Assembly: GCA_026195905.1 (NCBI GenBank)
Contig: JAPHRE010000075.1
Coordinates: forward strand, 1 to 32,862
Length of the DNA: 32,862 nucleotides
Reading direction: 5' to 3'
DNA from: Pseudopelagicola sp.
Lineage (GTDB): Bacteria > Pseudomonadota > Alphaproteobacteria > Rhodobacterales > Rhodobacteraceae
Of the stretch, positions 1 through 7,653 are shown piece by piece. The first letter of the stretch is position 1; the number at the start of each line of letters is the position of its first letter. The position numbers were made by a program, and so were the translations under genes. A model generated the notes under the pieces. It was not told where the DNA came from. It saw nothing but the letters and a program-made list of their open reading frames with translations, and did no database searches.

Positions 1-120
1 AAGGTGGAACAAGCATATGCGCGCAGCGATCTCTTCGAGCGCCGCAGAGAGCTCATGGAAGCATGGGGGCGGTTTGTATCCGGCAGGTCTGGGCAGGTGG
101 TTGAGATGGTGCGCGCATGA
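1..120 (+). CDS. Tyrosine-type site-specific integrase, C-terminal end (partial)
   Basis: The first 39 codons of the window form an open frame that enters from the left edge and stops with TGA at 118-120. It reads KVEQAYARSDLFERRR and continues ELMEAWGRF, the characteristic tail that follows the catalytic tyrosine in P4-like tyrosine recombinases (AYxRSDLFExRRxLMxxWA). The catalytic Arg/His/Tyr residues lie outside the window, so activity cannot be judged. The stop codon overlaps the ATG of the next gene (ATGA), suggesting translational coupling. The family catalyses integration and excision of genomic islands or prophages at tRNA genes. Its presence marks the left 5 kb as mobile or formerly mobile DNA. 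The identification rests on a short tail, so confidence is moderate. Confidence 0.72.
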   Translation, partial: KVEQAYARSDLFERRRELMEAWGRFVSGRSGQVVEMVRA

Positions 121-743
121 ATTTGGTGGTCCGCATAGCTGAAACGCTGAGACTATCTGATTTCTGGGTTCCGGAGTCACCAGATGAAGCCTTTGAGGAA
201 ATGCTCTTTCTTCTCGCTTGGATACTACTGGAAGAGAACAAAAGCTCTCCCGAGAACGACAGGCATATTTCTGGATTAGCTGAGTTGACCACTCAGGTTT
301 CCACCCTGACGCTTTATTTAACCAGATTTTCGACCCGCTTTGTAGAATTATCCAAGCGGCGGTCCATCAGGAGTCTCGTGAGACTCGATCATGAACTCTC
401 ACCGGAAGAAAGGCTGTTGATTGCTGGCATATTGCAACTCCCCGAGCCACAAAAGAGCAAGCCGCAACTAGCACGAAATGTTGTCATAATACTTACTGTA
501 GCCCTAGGTATCCAAACTGGTAGGCGCGCGACTCAAGGAGCGAGCTCACCTAACAAAGACAAGGACGACCGGAGCGCCTGTGGAAGAATCTCGCACGATT
601 TGCGCTGTCGTTTTGGCAGAGCTGTGTCTACAGCGAGCCTGCAAAAAACTTGGGACAAAAGAAAACAGCACCTAAATGATGCTGGCTTCCCCCCTGACGA
701 CGTTAACGACTTCTTACGAATGCTAGCAAAATCAGAGGGTTAG
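117..743 (+). CDS. Hypothetical protein coupled to the integrase
   Basis: A 208-residue open frame starts with ATG overlapping the integrase stop (ATGA). I recognise no family. The N-terminal half (about residues 20-110) is leucine-rich and looks alpha-helical, with one hydrophobic stretch around AFEEMLFLLAWILL. A second hydrophobic patch (NVVIILTVALGIQT, about residues 121-134) could be a membrane segment or a buried helix. The C-terminal third is basic and polar. Codon use and base composition are less GC-rich than the core genes to the right, as expected for acquired DNA. Its position directly behind the integrase suggests an element-specific accessory role, but no function can be assigned from sequence alone. 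Confidence 0.6.
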   Translation: MNLVVRIAETLRLSDFWVPESPDEAFEEMLFLLAWILLEENKSSPENDRHISGLAELTTQVSTLTLYLTRFSTRFVELSKRRSIRSLVRLDHELSPEERLLIAGILQLPEPQKSKPQLARNVVIILTVALGIQTGRRATQGASSPNKDKDDRSACGRISHDLRCRFGRAVSTASLQKTWDKRKQHLNDAGFPPDDVNDFLRMLAKSEG

Positions 744-826
744 AAAAGTTTTGGTAACTTTTCCGATGAATTGACAGACACAGGTAACTCTAAGCAGACC
801 ACCTTAAACCAATTGAGGATGGTCAC

Positions 827-1012
827 ATGAGCCACAAATACGAAAAGCAAATGCTGAACGTCGAGGAAGTCGCAACCCTTCTTGGACTCGGCGTCTCCAC
901 CGTTTGGGCACACGCCAAAGCTGGCAAGCTCCCTGCCCCTATCAAGATCGGTCGAGCGTCTCGTTGGCGCAAGGCCGACATCGAGGGGATCTACCAAGGC
1001 GATGCTGCATAA
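827..1012 (+). CDS. AlpA/excisionase-like helix-turn-helix regulator
   Basis: This 61-residue protein has the AlpA/MerR-like DNA-binding fold used by phage and island regulators. LNVEEVATLLGLGVSTVWAH (about residues 14-33) is the helix-turn-helix, followed by the wing segment with KLPAPIKIGRASRWRKADI, where the RWRK...I pattern is typical of AlpA proteins. A GAGGA ribosome-binding site precedes the ATG at good spacing. AlpA-type proteins activate integrase expression or act as excisionases, in keeping with the integrase gene a few hundred bases upstream. It is full length for the family (about 60-70 residues). A hairpin terminator-like structure follows immediately. The exact role (activator or excision factor) is inferred from context. 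Confidence 0.86.
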   Translation: MSHKYEKQMLNVEEVATLLGLGVSTVWAHAKAGKLPAPIKIGRASRWRKADIEGIYQGDAA

Positions 1013-1017
1013 CAAAA

Positions 1018-1039
1018 CCCCCGCCAGGCTGGGCGGGGG
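1018..1039 (+). terminator. GC-rich hairpin after the AlpA-like gene
   Basis: An 8-bp perfect stem, CCCCCGCC (1018-1025) with GGCGGGGG (1032-1039) around a 6-nt loop, begins 5 bases after the AlpA-like stop codon. No clear T run follows, so it may be a weak or factor-assisted terminator. Confidence 0.45.
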
Positions 1040-1118
1040 AGGCAATTCTATAGATCGTTGAGGGACGATTTATGGATAGTTGATCCTGCTCTCTGGCGCA
1101 ATGTCGGAGAATCTTCAA

Positions 1119-1253
1119 ATGAACTACACGGTTAAACCAGCCGGTCTGGGGTGGTGTATTTCTCACTCTGGATCAGTGATTTGCTACGTTCGCAGCGCAC
1201 GCATAGCTAGTCGCGTTTGGCAGGCCCTCAACAACTTGGAGCAGCCGGAATGA
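1119..1253 (+). CDS. Small hypothetical protein coupled to the downstream HTH gene
   Basis: A 44-residue open frame begins MNYTVKPAGLGWCISHSG and ends NNLEQPE. Its TGA (1251-1253) overlaps the ATG at 1250 of the next gene as ATGA, the same coupling arrangement seen between the integrase and the following gene. A GGAG at 1106-1109 lies 9 bases before ATG 1119; an in-frame ATG at 1101 is possible but lacks a Shine-Dalgarno. The protein has two cysteines, and its pattern (GWCIS...GSVICYV...AS.VWQALN) resembles a beta hairpin followed by a helix. No family is recognised. The coupling and the ribosome-binding site are the evidence that it is real. Confidence 0.45.
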   Translation: MNYTVKPAGLGWCISHSGSVICYVRSARIASRVWQALNNLEQPE

Positions 1254-1699
1254 CGACGCGGAGGACAAAGCGTCGCGCAGGGTACACCAAAATTCCAAAT
1301 ACGCTGTTTCAAGTTGTCATGCTTCCTGGCAACCCACCCCGAGCGATCACAACTGACGAAAAATTCCTGCTTATCTACTTCGCAAGCCAGTCGTCGGAAT
1401 GGGCAAACCGGCGAGATTTCATACTTGAGCAACTCGGGTGGGGAGAAGAAAAATATGACCGAGTGAGGAAACGTTTGGTTGAACATGGCATTTTGGCAAC
1501 CGAGCAAGTGTACAAAAATGGGAAAAGAGCCGGAACCAAAGTCAGCGTGAACTGGCAGTTTCTCAACCCCGAAAACCAAGGTTTAGAAAAACCACTACAC
1601 CCCGAAAACCAAGGCCCTGAAAATCAGGGTGATATAAGTAGAACAACCTTTAAGGGGCGCTCAACCTCAGACGTTGTTGATGATGATGACCGTTTCTAG
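1250..1699 (+). CDS. Winged-helix / replication-initiator-like protein
   Basis: 149 residues from ATG 1250, chosen over an upstream TTG at 1217 because a GGAG motif sits 8 bases before it and because it overlaps the preceding small gene's stop. The N-terminus TKIPNTLFQ, the segment ITTDEKFLLIYFASQSSEWANR and then EEKYDRVRKRLVEHGILATE resemble the helix-turn-helix domain of phage, plasmid and island replication proteins, in which fast-growing, DNA-reading helices are followed by a KAGTKVSVNW-like wing. The C-terminal 40 residues are low complexity, with a repeated PENQG motif and an acidic VVDDDDRF end. This could be a replication or transcription regulator of the mobile element; the family call is tentative. 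Confidence 0.62.
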   Translation: MTTRRTKRRAGYTKIPNTLFQVVMLPGNPPRAITTDEKFLLIYFASQSSEWANRRDFILEQLGWGEEKYDRVRKRLVEHGILATEQVYKNGKRAGTKVSVNWQFLNPENQGLEKPLHPENQGPENQGDISRTTFKGRSTSDVVDDDDRF

Positions 1700-2566
1700 G
1701 CGCTCATGGCAACCTAGCGCCGAAAGTCTCGACGCATCGAGCGTTGATAGGGCCGGAATCTGCTTAGAAAGGACGGCCAGAACGGTATCTCCGAGAAACT
1801 TGCTTGGTTTGCGAACCCAATGCTAGGCAGAACCAGATTTGGGCGCTCCAACTGAAAGGCAGTCAATACCGGATAGGTCAGGACATTTGCTTAGAAGCGC
1901 GCCGTTCAAAGGTTACTCTATCCGCGCGAGGCGAACACAAGCTGCTCTCTGCTGTCAATTACCTTGCAGAAAGGGTCACGGCTGAAGGATGCCTCAAATA
2001 CTGCACGCAGAAGCTCCCTCACATCGCTCGCAGCACCTGACCCGCCAAATGCCCTCATGCCACCTCAAGGCGGCCCTCAGCGGCTCTCAGGCGCGCTCCA
2101 CTAGCTTGATGCAGTCGCAGTAAGATGCCCCGCCCGCAAGGAACACCACAAAAACCCTCCAAATCGCGCTCAATGTAGCTCTAAACCTTGAAAACATAGC
2201 CCGTTCATAAGGTGTTCATTCTTTCAGGCAGTTTTCACTCGTCCAACTTTGAAGCGCATATGAACCCTTGAGGGGGCCTCCTGTCCCTCTCAATTCTCTT
2301 CTGCATGGTTGTGAGACCGCAATCGACCCAAACCGGCCAGCGGTCGCAACGTCGCGATAAGGTTAAGATGACTAAGACAGTTCAGTACCAAACATTCGAT
2401 AGCGGGATCGATCTCTACGGCCTTCTTGGGATTATCACCTACGTCGTACCGGATGTGCGCCTAAGTTCTGTGGTCCAGCCCGATCGGACGATCTCTGCTG
2501 GTGGCGGCCTGCGCTCGCGCGCTGGGTTGCGAAATAGCTGAATGCCGATACCATCGTCTCGGCACA
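1700..2566. other. Long intergenic stretch without a convincing gene
   Basis: No open frame here has a good start and recognisable content. Plus-strand frames at 1804-2040 and 2305-2541 lack family resemblance, though the second has an internal ATG (2368) with a weak AAGG upstream. A minus-strand frame at 1918-2058 (46 codons) has GAGG four bases before its ATG and a plausible helical composition, but nothing else in its favour. The stretch could be decayed element DNA or a replication or att region. I saw no clear direct repeats or tRNA fragment. Confidence 0.5.
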
Positions 2567-2581
2567 ATGCGTGGTGAGGAA

Positions 2582-4024
2582 ATGCGACTTCTTGGTTTTT
2601 GTCAGATAATTGTTTTCTTGGTTGGGCTTTCCGTTCCCGCCCAGTCACAGCAGTTTGAAAGGTTGCTTAGAGACTTCGACAGCAACGCTTTGACGCAAGC
2701 TGATAAACGTTTCTTGCAAACTGCGCTTGCTTTCGAAGGCCATTACATAGGTCTGCTGGACGGGGCATGGGGGCGACTGAGCCAAAGCGCGATGGAGCAA
2801 TATTCGCGGCGTGAGTACGGCACAGTCTCTGAAGATTGGCATATGGCGATGCTGGCCTATGGCTTCTTTAGCAACTGGAGTGAGAGCGGGTGGGGGATAG
2901 AGTATTTTCCGAATCTGGGACTATCGTTCCTGATCCCAAAGGAAGCCGTAGTCATTGATCCACCGAGCGAATACTTCGCAAATTTAGTCCACACAAAAAG
3001 CTCTCTGTCGATATCGACAGGCGTTCACCGAACAGAAACTGCCGCGCGCTTCCATGAATTCACTCTGTCGGAGGCTAGTCGCACAACGGATCCTTACGTT
3101 GTGCGAAAGGACGGGCTGGCTGTCACGAGCATCATCAAACCGGATGGTTCTGCCCTCTATACCCGATCCGACTTCGTAAACGGGACATGGTCGACCATTA
3201 TGCTGTCCGCAAATCGCAATGACGCCAACGTCCTTGGCGCGGTGTCTTCGAGCATACAAAAAGGTTACGCTCCACCAATTATCTTCACTCAAGGCGGTCA
3301 CCTGGAAAACATTCTAAAACAGACAAATGAACTGTTGGCCGCAATGGAGCGCGAAGAAGAGAAACCAGAAGAGCAGCGGGCAGCTAGAACACCTCCGCAA
3401 ACTAAGGGAGGCGGCCAGGGCTCTCAAGGTTCAGGCTTTTTTGTTTCGGATCAGGGGCACGTGCTGACGAATGCCCATGTCGTACAAACTTGTAGTCGCT
3501 TCACCGTGGATGGGGAAAGCGCGACGCTTGTCGGGCAGTCCACAACATTTGACTTAGCACTACTGAAAGCGGAGTTACCAAAGGGTAAGACATTTGCCCG
3601 CTTCTCACCCTCTCCTCCGCAACTCAATTCGGATGTGACGGCTGTGGGTTTTCCCTATTCAGGGTTGCTTGGTGGGCTAAACGTTACACGCGGGGCCATT
3701 TCTGCATTGCAGGGCCTCGGTGGGGACGAGACGACACTACAGATTTCCGCACCAATTCAATCAGGCAACTCCGGCGGTCCATTGCTGAGAGAAGATGGTG
3801 AAGTGGTTGGCGTCGTTGTTTCAAAGCTCGACGCCAAATTGGTTTCTGAAGTTTTGGGAGATGTCCCTCAGAATGTTAATTTTGCTGTTCGGGGCGAAAT
3901 TGCGAAGCTATTCCTCTCCCAAAATGGTGTCGATCCAGTCAACGGGGAAACTGACCTACCTCTTGATGGGGTGACGCTGGCGAGACAAGCGCAGACTTTT
4001 ACGGTGCAAATCGTCTGCGAATGA
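2582..4024 (+). CDS. Secreted trypsin-like serine protease with N-terminal peptidoglycan-binding-like domain
   Basis: 480 residues from ATG 2582; an ATG at 2567 in the same frame is an alternative. The chosen start gives a signal peptide (MRLLGFCQIIVFLVGLSV then PAQSQQ), so the protein should reach the periplasm. Residues about 51-77 (FEGHYIGLLDGAWGRLSQ) match the repeat pattern of peptidoglycan-binding domains (G.YxGxxDGxxGxxS). After a less familiar middle region and a Glu/Lys-rich linker, residues about 285-445 form a chymotrypsin-fold S1C protease with His299 (TNAHVV), Asp324 (FDLALLK) and Ser397 (SGNSGGPLL). There is no PDZ domain, unlike DegP/HtrA. It stands alone in the accessory segment. 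Target and role are unknown; envelope quality control and bacterial competition are both possible. Confidence 0.85.
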   Translation: MRLLGFCQIIVFLVGLSVPAQSQQFERLLRDFDSNALTQADKRFLQTALAFEGHYIGLLDGAWGRLSQSAMEQYSRREYGTVSEDWHMAMLAYGFFSNWSESGWGIEYFPNLGLSFLIPKEAVVIDPPSEYFANLVHTKSSLSISTGVHRTETAARFHEFTLSEASRTTDPYVVRKDGLAVTSIIKPDGSALYTRSDFVNGTWSTIMLSANRNDANVLGAVSSSIQKGYAPPIIFTQGGHLENILKQTNELLAAMEREEEKPEEQRAARTPPQTKGGGQGSQGSGFFVSDQGHVLTNAHVVQTCSRFTVDGESATLVGQSTTFDLALLKAELPKGKTFARFSPSPPQLNSDVTAVGFPYSGLLGGLNVTRGAISALQGLGGDETTLQISAPIQSGNSGGPLLREDGEVVGVVVSKLDAKLVSEVLGDVPQNVNFAVRGEIAKLFLSQNGVDPVNGETDLPLDGVTLARQAQTFTVQIVCE

Positions 4025-4064
4025 CTAGCCCTCACGTCCGAGTGAAATGGTAAATCAACAACCT

Positions 4065-4508
4065 TCACACGTCGCGGCAAACGGGCGTCTCAATCTGAAC
4101 AACCTCAGAACCGGGAGGGACATACTCATACCCGGCGCCCTGCTGACGAGCGTCCACATGTACCGATACTTGAGGCGCTTTGCCATCGCCCGCCAAGAAT
4201 TCAACCATGCGTGCCCGGATCGTTTCAGACTTGGCGTTCTGCATGAGATCTAGAGCAACTTCGAAAGCACGAGCCTTGAAGACCGCACGACTTGCTTCAA
4301 CCTCGGCGACAAAGGCCCCCTGCACCTGCCGCATATGCTCCTGGACAGCAGGCCGCTTGAGGGCTTTGGCGAAGCCTGTCTTGGACATACCGGCTAGCTC
4401 TGCGGCTTTGGCGATCGAAGCGCCTTGCTTGACACGAGCTTCAACAGCAGAACGAACCTTGGAAGATATCCGTGGTGGGGGTGACGGAAGGGAATGCAGA
4501 TTTTTCAT
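4065..4508 (-). CDS. Phage terminase-small-subunit-like HTH protein
   Basis: 147 residues from ATG at 4508; an upstream in-frame ATG at 4646 would add 46 residues that look non-conserved, and neither start has a good Shine-Dalgarno. The segment SSKVRSAVEARVKQGASI, then AKAAELAGMSKTGFAKAL, is a helix-turn-helix of the kind found in small terminase subunits and other phage DNA-recognition proteins. It is followed by a long helical stretch (VEASRAVFKARAFEVALDL) and a Pro/Gly-rich tail. This architecture is common in Rhodobacteraceae prophage remnants. No large terminase or capsid gene lies nearby, so it is a remnant or a domesticated regulator. The family call is tentative. Confidence 0.58.
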   Translation of the reverse strand: MKNLHSLPSPPPRISSKVRSAVEARVKQGASIAKAAELAGMSKTGFAKALKRPAVQEHMRQVQGAFVAEVEASRAVFKARAFEVALDLMQNAKSETIRARMVEFLAGDGKAPQVSVHVDARQQGAGYEYVPPGSEVVQIETPVCRDV

Positions 4509-4900
4509 GCGCACATTTCTGCATAAGTCTGGCAATACCCAAATGCTCAATCTGTTTGGTATGCGCTCATCAAACCCGGAAACTGATAGTTTGAGGCTCT
4601 TGGCGACAGTATCGCCACCCAAATTAGTAAAAATTTTCAAACACATCCAAAGATGAAGTGCCGCGAGAGCATGGGTGGACTACCACCTGCGCGCGCCCGG
4701 TTTTTGCCCCCGCCCCCCTCCGTCGATCCGCCTGGAAAAGCGCAAGGGGGGGGCATTGAGGGGGTGGATAGGGCCGCCAACCTTGCGCTCGGAAACTACC
4801 GCGCACACCGCTTCACCGTCCCCCACTCGGGCCCAGCGCCCTCCCGCTGCTGAGGCGCACCAACAAGGCGCGCCTCTAACAATAGCTACTTCCGGCCTCT
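4509..4900. other. Non-coding gap with homopolymeric C and G tracts
   Basis: This 0.4 kb gap lies between two minus-strand phage-like genes. It contains a pyrimidine-rich CCCCCGCCCCCCTCC block near 4708 and an eight-G run near 4746 followed by GAGGGGG, which could pair imperfectly with each other. No open frame here looks genuine. The tracts are unlike the surrounding DNA. Confidence 0.45.
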
Positions 4901-5299
4901 CTATGCCGACAGGAACGCCAAACCAGCCTTGAGCACCTTAAACACATCACTATGCTGCTCGGACACAGGCTCAGTGATGTAAGTGCCGAGGTCAGCTTCC
5001 ATCCAACTCACTTGGGCAAGTAGCCCCTCCGGTGTTCTGGCCGGGGTGTTGCAAAGCAAAATACTCAACCGCTCCAACTCATCAAACAGAGCGGCCTCTT
5101 GCGGGGTGTCGTCTACCGCATCGGTGATTGCATCCCAAGCTTTCCTCCATTGCTCGTACCAAGTCACGTGTGGATCGACAGGACTGGCCGTTCCAGCACC
5201 AGCAACCGGCAGGCTCACTAAAGCCCCAAGGACGGCACGGCGTTTCATGCGTGAGTCCGGCTGGCATTCTGTGGCGACGGTTTCCTTCGGGTTCTGCAT
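4901..5299 (-). CDS. Small exported hypothetical protein
   Basis: 132 residues from the ATG at 5299, which has a strong GGAGAG ribosome-binding site. Residues 18-40 (MKRRAVLGALVSLPVAG then AGTASPV) form a twin-arginine-like signal or membrane anchor: two arginines, a hydrophobic core and a small-residue cleavage site, preceded by a 17-residue cytoplasmic extension. The mature part is acidic and helical, with several Trp (TWYEQWRKAWDAITDAV) and a hydrophobic C-terminus. Short Tat-like proteins of this shape are frequent in Rhodobacteraceae prophage regions, often beside terminase-like HTH genes as here. No enzymatic motif is visible and the function is unknown. Confidence 0.62.
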   Translation of the reverse strand: MQNPKETVATECQPDSRMKRRAVLGALVSLPVAGAGTASPVDPHVTWYEQWRKAWDAITDAVDDTPQEAALFDELERLSILLCNTPARTPEGLLAQVSWMEADLGTYITEPVSEQHSDVFKVLKAGLAFLSA

Positions 5300-5471
5300 T
5301 TCTTCTCTCCATATGTTTTGATTCGGGTGAGTTTCCCGGTTAGACAATCGGAGAAGTGAGAGAAGCCCCAATTTCCTCCACCCATTTTTCTCAGCGGTGG
5401 GAAGACTGGCGGGACAAGATACAGTACGACTGCATTATATCATTGTTATCAAGAGCTTAATGTGGGGGATG

Positions 5472-5548
5472 TGGTGGCGGTACAGGGACTTGAACCCCGG
5501 ACACGCGGATTATGATTCCGCTGCTCTAACCAACTGAGCTATACCGCC
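5472..5548 (-). tRNA. tRNA-Met (CAT), elongator
   Basis: 77 nt on the minus strand including an encoded CCA (5472-5474). The acceptor stem GGCGGTA pairs with TACCGCC, the D arm is AGCTCAGTTGGTTAGAGC, and the anticodon stem GCGGA/TCCGC encloses ATCATAA with anticodon CAT. The T arm is CGGGG TTCAAGT CCCTG with one G-T wobble. The anticodon arm matches the elongator tRNA-Met of alphaproteobacteria rather than initiator tRNA. A CAT-anticodon tRNA-Ile2 cannot be fully excluded, but the anticodon arm argues against it. Its 3' end faces the accessory segment to the left, the usual orientation for island integration. Confidence 0.94.
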
Positions 5549-5627
5549 TTAAGTGCAGAGCGATGTATGAGAAGCACCGCACGGGGTCAAGCGGAAAAAC
5601 CGCACTTTCGGCAAGTTTTCGAATGCC

Positions 5628-6635
5628 TCAGGTGGTGGTTGCCGAGAAGGCATGTGGTGAGCTTCCGAACCTCTCGCGGAAGCGCCGCGAGAATTGCGTT
5701 GCCGAGGTGAAACCACAGGCCATCGCGACTTCGCCGACGGGCAGGTCCGTCTCGGCCAGAAGGGCGCGGGCGCGTTGCAGGCGCAGGTCGATGAGATAGC
5801 GTTTCGGCGTGCGCCCCACATGATGCGCAAACAGGCGCTCCATCTGACGGCGCGACACACCGGCCCGCTCGGCAACCTCATCAAGGCTGATCTCCTGGTC
5901 GATTTCCTCGTCGAAAATCCGCACGATCTCAAGCAGCCGCGCATTGCGCGCACCCAAAGTTGCCGCGCGCGAGATCATTTGGCTATCGGCATCCGAGCGT
6001 TGCACGGAATGCAGGCACATATTGAGCACCGCTTGGCTCAGAATGGGGCCGTGGCGATCATAGATCAGCTTTAGAAACAAATCGGTCGCCGCCGCCCCGC
6101 CCCCGCAGGTCATGATCCGCCCATCCACGACATAAAGCTGTTCGCGCAGATCAAGTTCGGGATAGCTTTCGCGGAAAGGCACCTGATTTTCCCAATGCAG
6201 CGTCACGCCGCGGCCCTTGAGAATCCCGGCGCGCGCCAGCGTATATGCCCCGGTGCAAAGCCCGCCAACCGTGCGGCCCGTGCGCCATTGGTAGCGTATC
6301 CAGTCGGCGGCTTTCCGCGAGGCCGCCTTTTCCGGCTCGACCCCGGAACACACAAACACATGCGCGCCCGCAGGCGTATCGCCCAGCGCGGCATCAACCG
6401 AAATCTCGACCCCGTTGGAACATTGCACCGGCGCGCCGTCTTGCGACATGGTGGTCCAACGATAGAGCACCCGCCCCGTCAGTTGGTTGGCAATCCGCAA
6501 CGGTTCAATCGCGGCCGAAAAAGCCAACATCGACAGGTTTGGCAACAGGAGAAAGACAAAATGCTCGGCCTCGGTCGTAGCTTCTGGACCAAGCTCGACA
6601 TGCGCGACGCCCTTCGGGATCAACCCATCACTCAT
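5628..6635 (-). CDS. GlxA/CdhR-type transcriptional regulator (DJ-1/PfpI domain + AraC HTH)
   Basis: 335 residues from ATG 6635, chosen for its GGGGA ribosome-binding site and for matching the family N-terminus. Residues about 20-200 form a DJ-1/PfpI-like domain (HFVFLLLPNLSMLAF; GGLCTGAYTLARAG, with the nucleophile-elbow cysteine; VTLHWENQVPF; ITCGGG-like MTCGGGAAATD). Residues about 235-330 form the AraC-type double helix-turn-helix (ISLDEVAERAGVSRRQMERL; LPVGEVAMACGFTSATQFSR). This family includes CdhR, GbdR and ArgR, which sense carnitine, betaine or amino-acid metabolites. It lies 74 bp downstream of the LysR gene on the same strand and may be co-transcribed with it. Control of the divergent lipid operon is plausible but unproven. 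Confidence 0.93.
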   Translation of the reverse strand: MSDGLIPKGVAHVELGPEATTEAEHFVFLLLPNLSMLAFSAAIEPLRIANQLTGRVLYRWTTMSQDGAPVQCSNGVEISVDAALGDTPAGAHVFVCSGVEPEKAASRKAADWIRYQWRTGRTVGGLCTGAYTLARAGILKGRGVTLHWENQVPFRESYPELDLREQLYVVDGRIMTCGGGAAATDLFLKLIYDRHGPILSQAVLNMCLHSVQRSDADSQMISRAATLGARNARLLEIVRIFDEEIDQEISLDEVAERAGVSRRQMERLFAHHVGRTPKRYLIDLRLQRARALLAETDLPVGEVAMACGFTSATQFSRRFRERFGSSPHAFSATTT

Positions 6636-6709
6636 TTGTGTTCCCCGTGCTTCCGACGCGCTACGATACTGACTTTTAGCATCGCACGGCAAGCCAAGAG
6701 ATGCACCCG

Positions 6710-7633
6710 TCACGATATCTCGTGCAGGAGCACGCTCGCCGTGGGCGGATGCGCCCGAAGCGCGGCCCGAAACCAGCCCATCGCCCGCTCTGGTCCGCGT
6801 TGCGAGCGCGACGCAAGCACCATTGGCAACGGTGCACCCATGTCAAACTCAATGACCTCAAATCGGCGGCGAAACGCATGGCTTTGCACAAAGGAATCAA
6901 CCACCACGCCAAGCGCATCCGTGCGCTCGATAATCCCCGAGGCCATCGGGAAATTTTCAAGGATATGCAACTGGCGCACCGGATCGCCTTCAAGGTGCTC
7001 GAACACTTCAAGGAGCGGCCAGACATGCGGCCCCGACAGGTCCGGTGAGATAATCGGATAGCGCGCCAACTCTGCCGCCGACACAGGCCGCCCGCTCAGG
7101 GGATGCCCCTTGCGGGCAAACATCCGCGCCCGCAGCGGCGGTAGAGGCTCGGTCACAAACCCGGCCTCGCGCATAAGCCCGTGCTCTGGGGCGATCAAAG
7201 TATCAAGATCGCCCTGCCGCAAGAGCTGCATTCCGGTCTCGAAGGACACGCCGCGCAGATGCACGCGCACCTTTGGGTGTTGTAGAACAAGGTGGCGCAC
7301 GGCACGGTTCATCAAGCCCTCAAGCGAGGACGGCGCAATCGCGATCCGCAAAACCCGGTCACGTGTCTCGCGCCCACTTTGGGCATCGCTGACAAGTTGG
7401 TCCATATCCGACAGGATGCGCGCGGCGCGGTCGATAAACCCCCGCCCGGCCACCGTCGCCACGACCCCACGGGCACGGCGATCAAAGATCGCAAAGCCAA
7501 GCTCGGCCTCGATATCGGCCACCGCCTTGGTCACGGCGGATTGCGTAATATGAAGATCGCGCGCCGCCGCCGAGATCGCCCCGGCCCGATCCACCGCAAG
7601 CACATAGCGCAGTTTGGTCAAGTTCACTGTCAA
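6710..7633 (-). CDS. LysR-family transcriptional regulator
   Basis: 307 residues from TTG at 7633; GTG at 7627 would give MNLTKLRYV, the more typical LysR N-terminus, and neither has a strong Shine-Dalgarno. Residues about 5-62 are the winged helix-turn-helix (AGAISAAARDLHITQSAVTK, then LGFAIFDRRARGV). The rest is the periplasmic-binding-like effector domain (VLRIAIAPSS...; LDTLIAPEHG). The gene is divergent from the thiolase operon with about 100 bp between them, the classic layout for a LysR protein controlling its neighbour in response to a pathway intermediate. A T-N11-A palindrome lies at 7639-7653. The effector is probably an acyl-CoA or fatty-acid-derived molecule (inference). Confidence 0.93.
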   Translation of the reverse strand: MTVNLTKLRYVLAVDRAGAISAAARDLHITQSAVTKAVADIEAELGFAIFDRRARGVVATVAGRGFIDRAARILSDMDQLVSDAQSGRETRDRVLRIAIAPSSLEGLMNRAVRHLVLQHPKVRVHLRGVSFETGMQLLRQGDLDTLIAPEHGLMREAGFVTEPLPPLRARMFARKGHPLSGRPVSAAELARYPIISPDLSGPHVWPLLEVFEHLEGDPVRQLHILENFPMASGIIERTDALGVVVDSFVQSHAFRRRFEVIEFDMGAPLPMVLASRSQRGPERAMGWFRAALRAHPPTASVLLHEIS

Positions 7634-7638
7634 AACCC

Positions 7639-7653
7639 ATTCTAAAAATGAAT
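7639..7653. promoter_or_regulatory. Candidate LysR operator (T-N11-A palindrome)
   Basis: The sequence ATTC-TAAAAAT-GAAT is a 15-bp palindrome containing the T-N11-A signature of LysR binding sites. It lies 6 bp upstream of the LysR start and about 80 bp before the thiolase start. A related half site, GAATTT, occurs near 7670. Confidence 0.35.

Noticed and set aside
2305-2541. Plus-strand open frame before the protease
   Set aside because: No family resemblance and a poor ribosome-binding site; its end overlaps the region where the protease gene's frame opens, and its composition is not gene-like.
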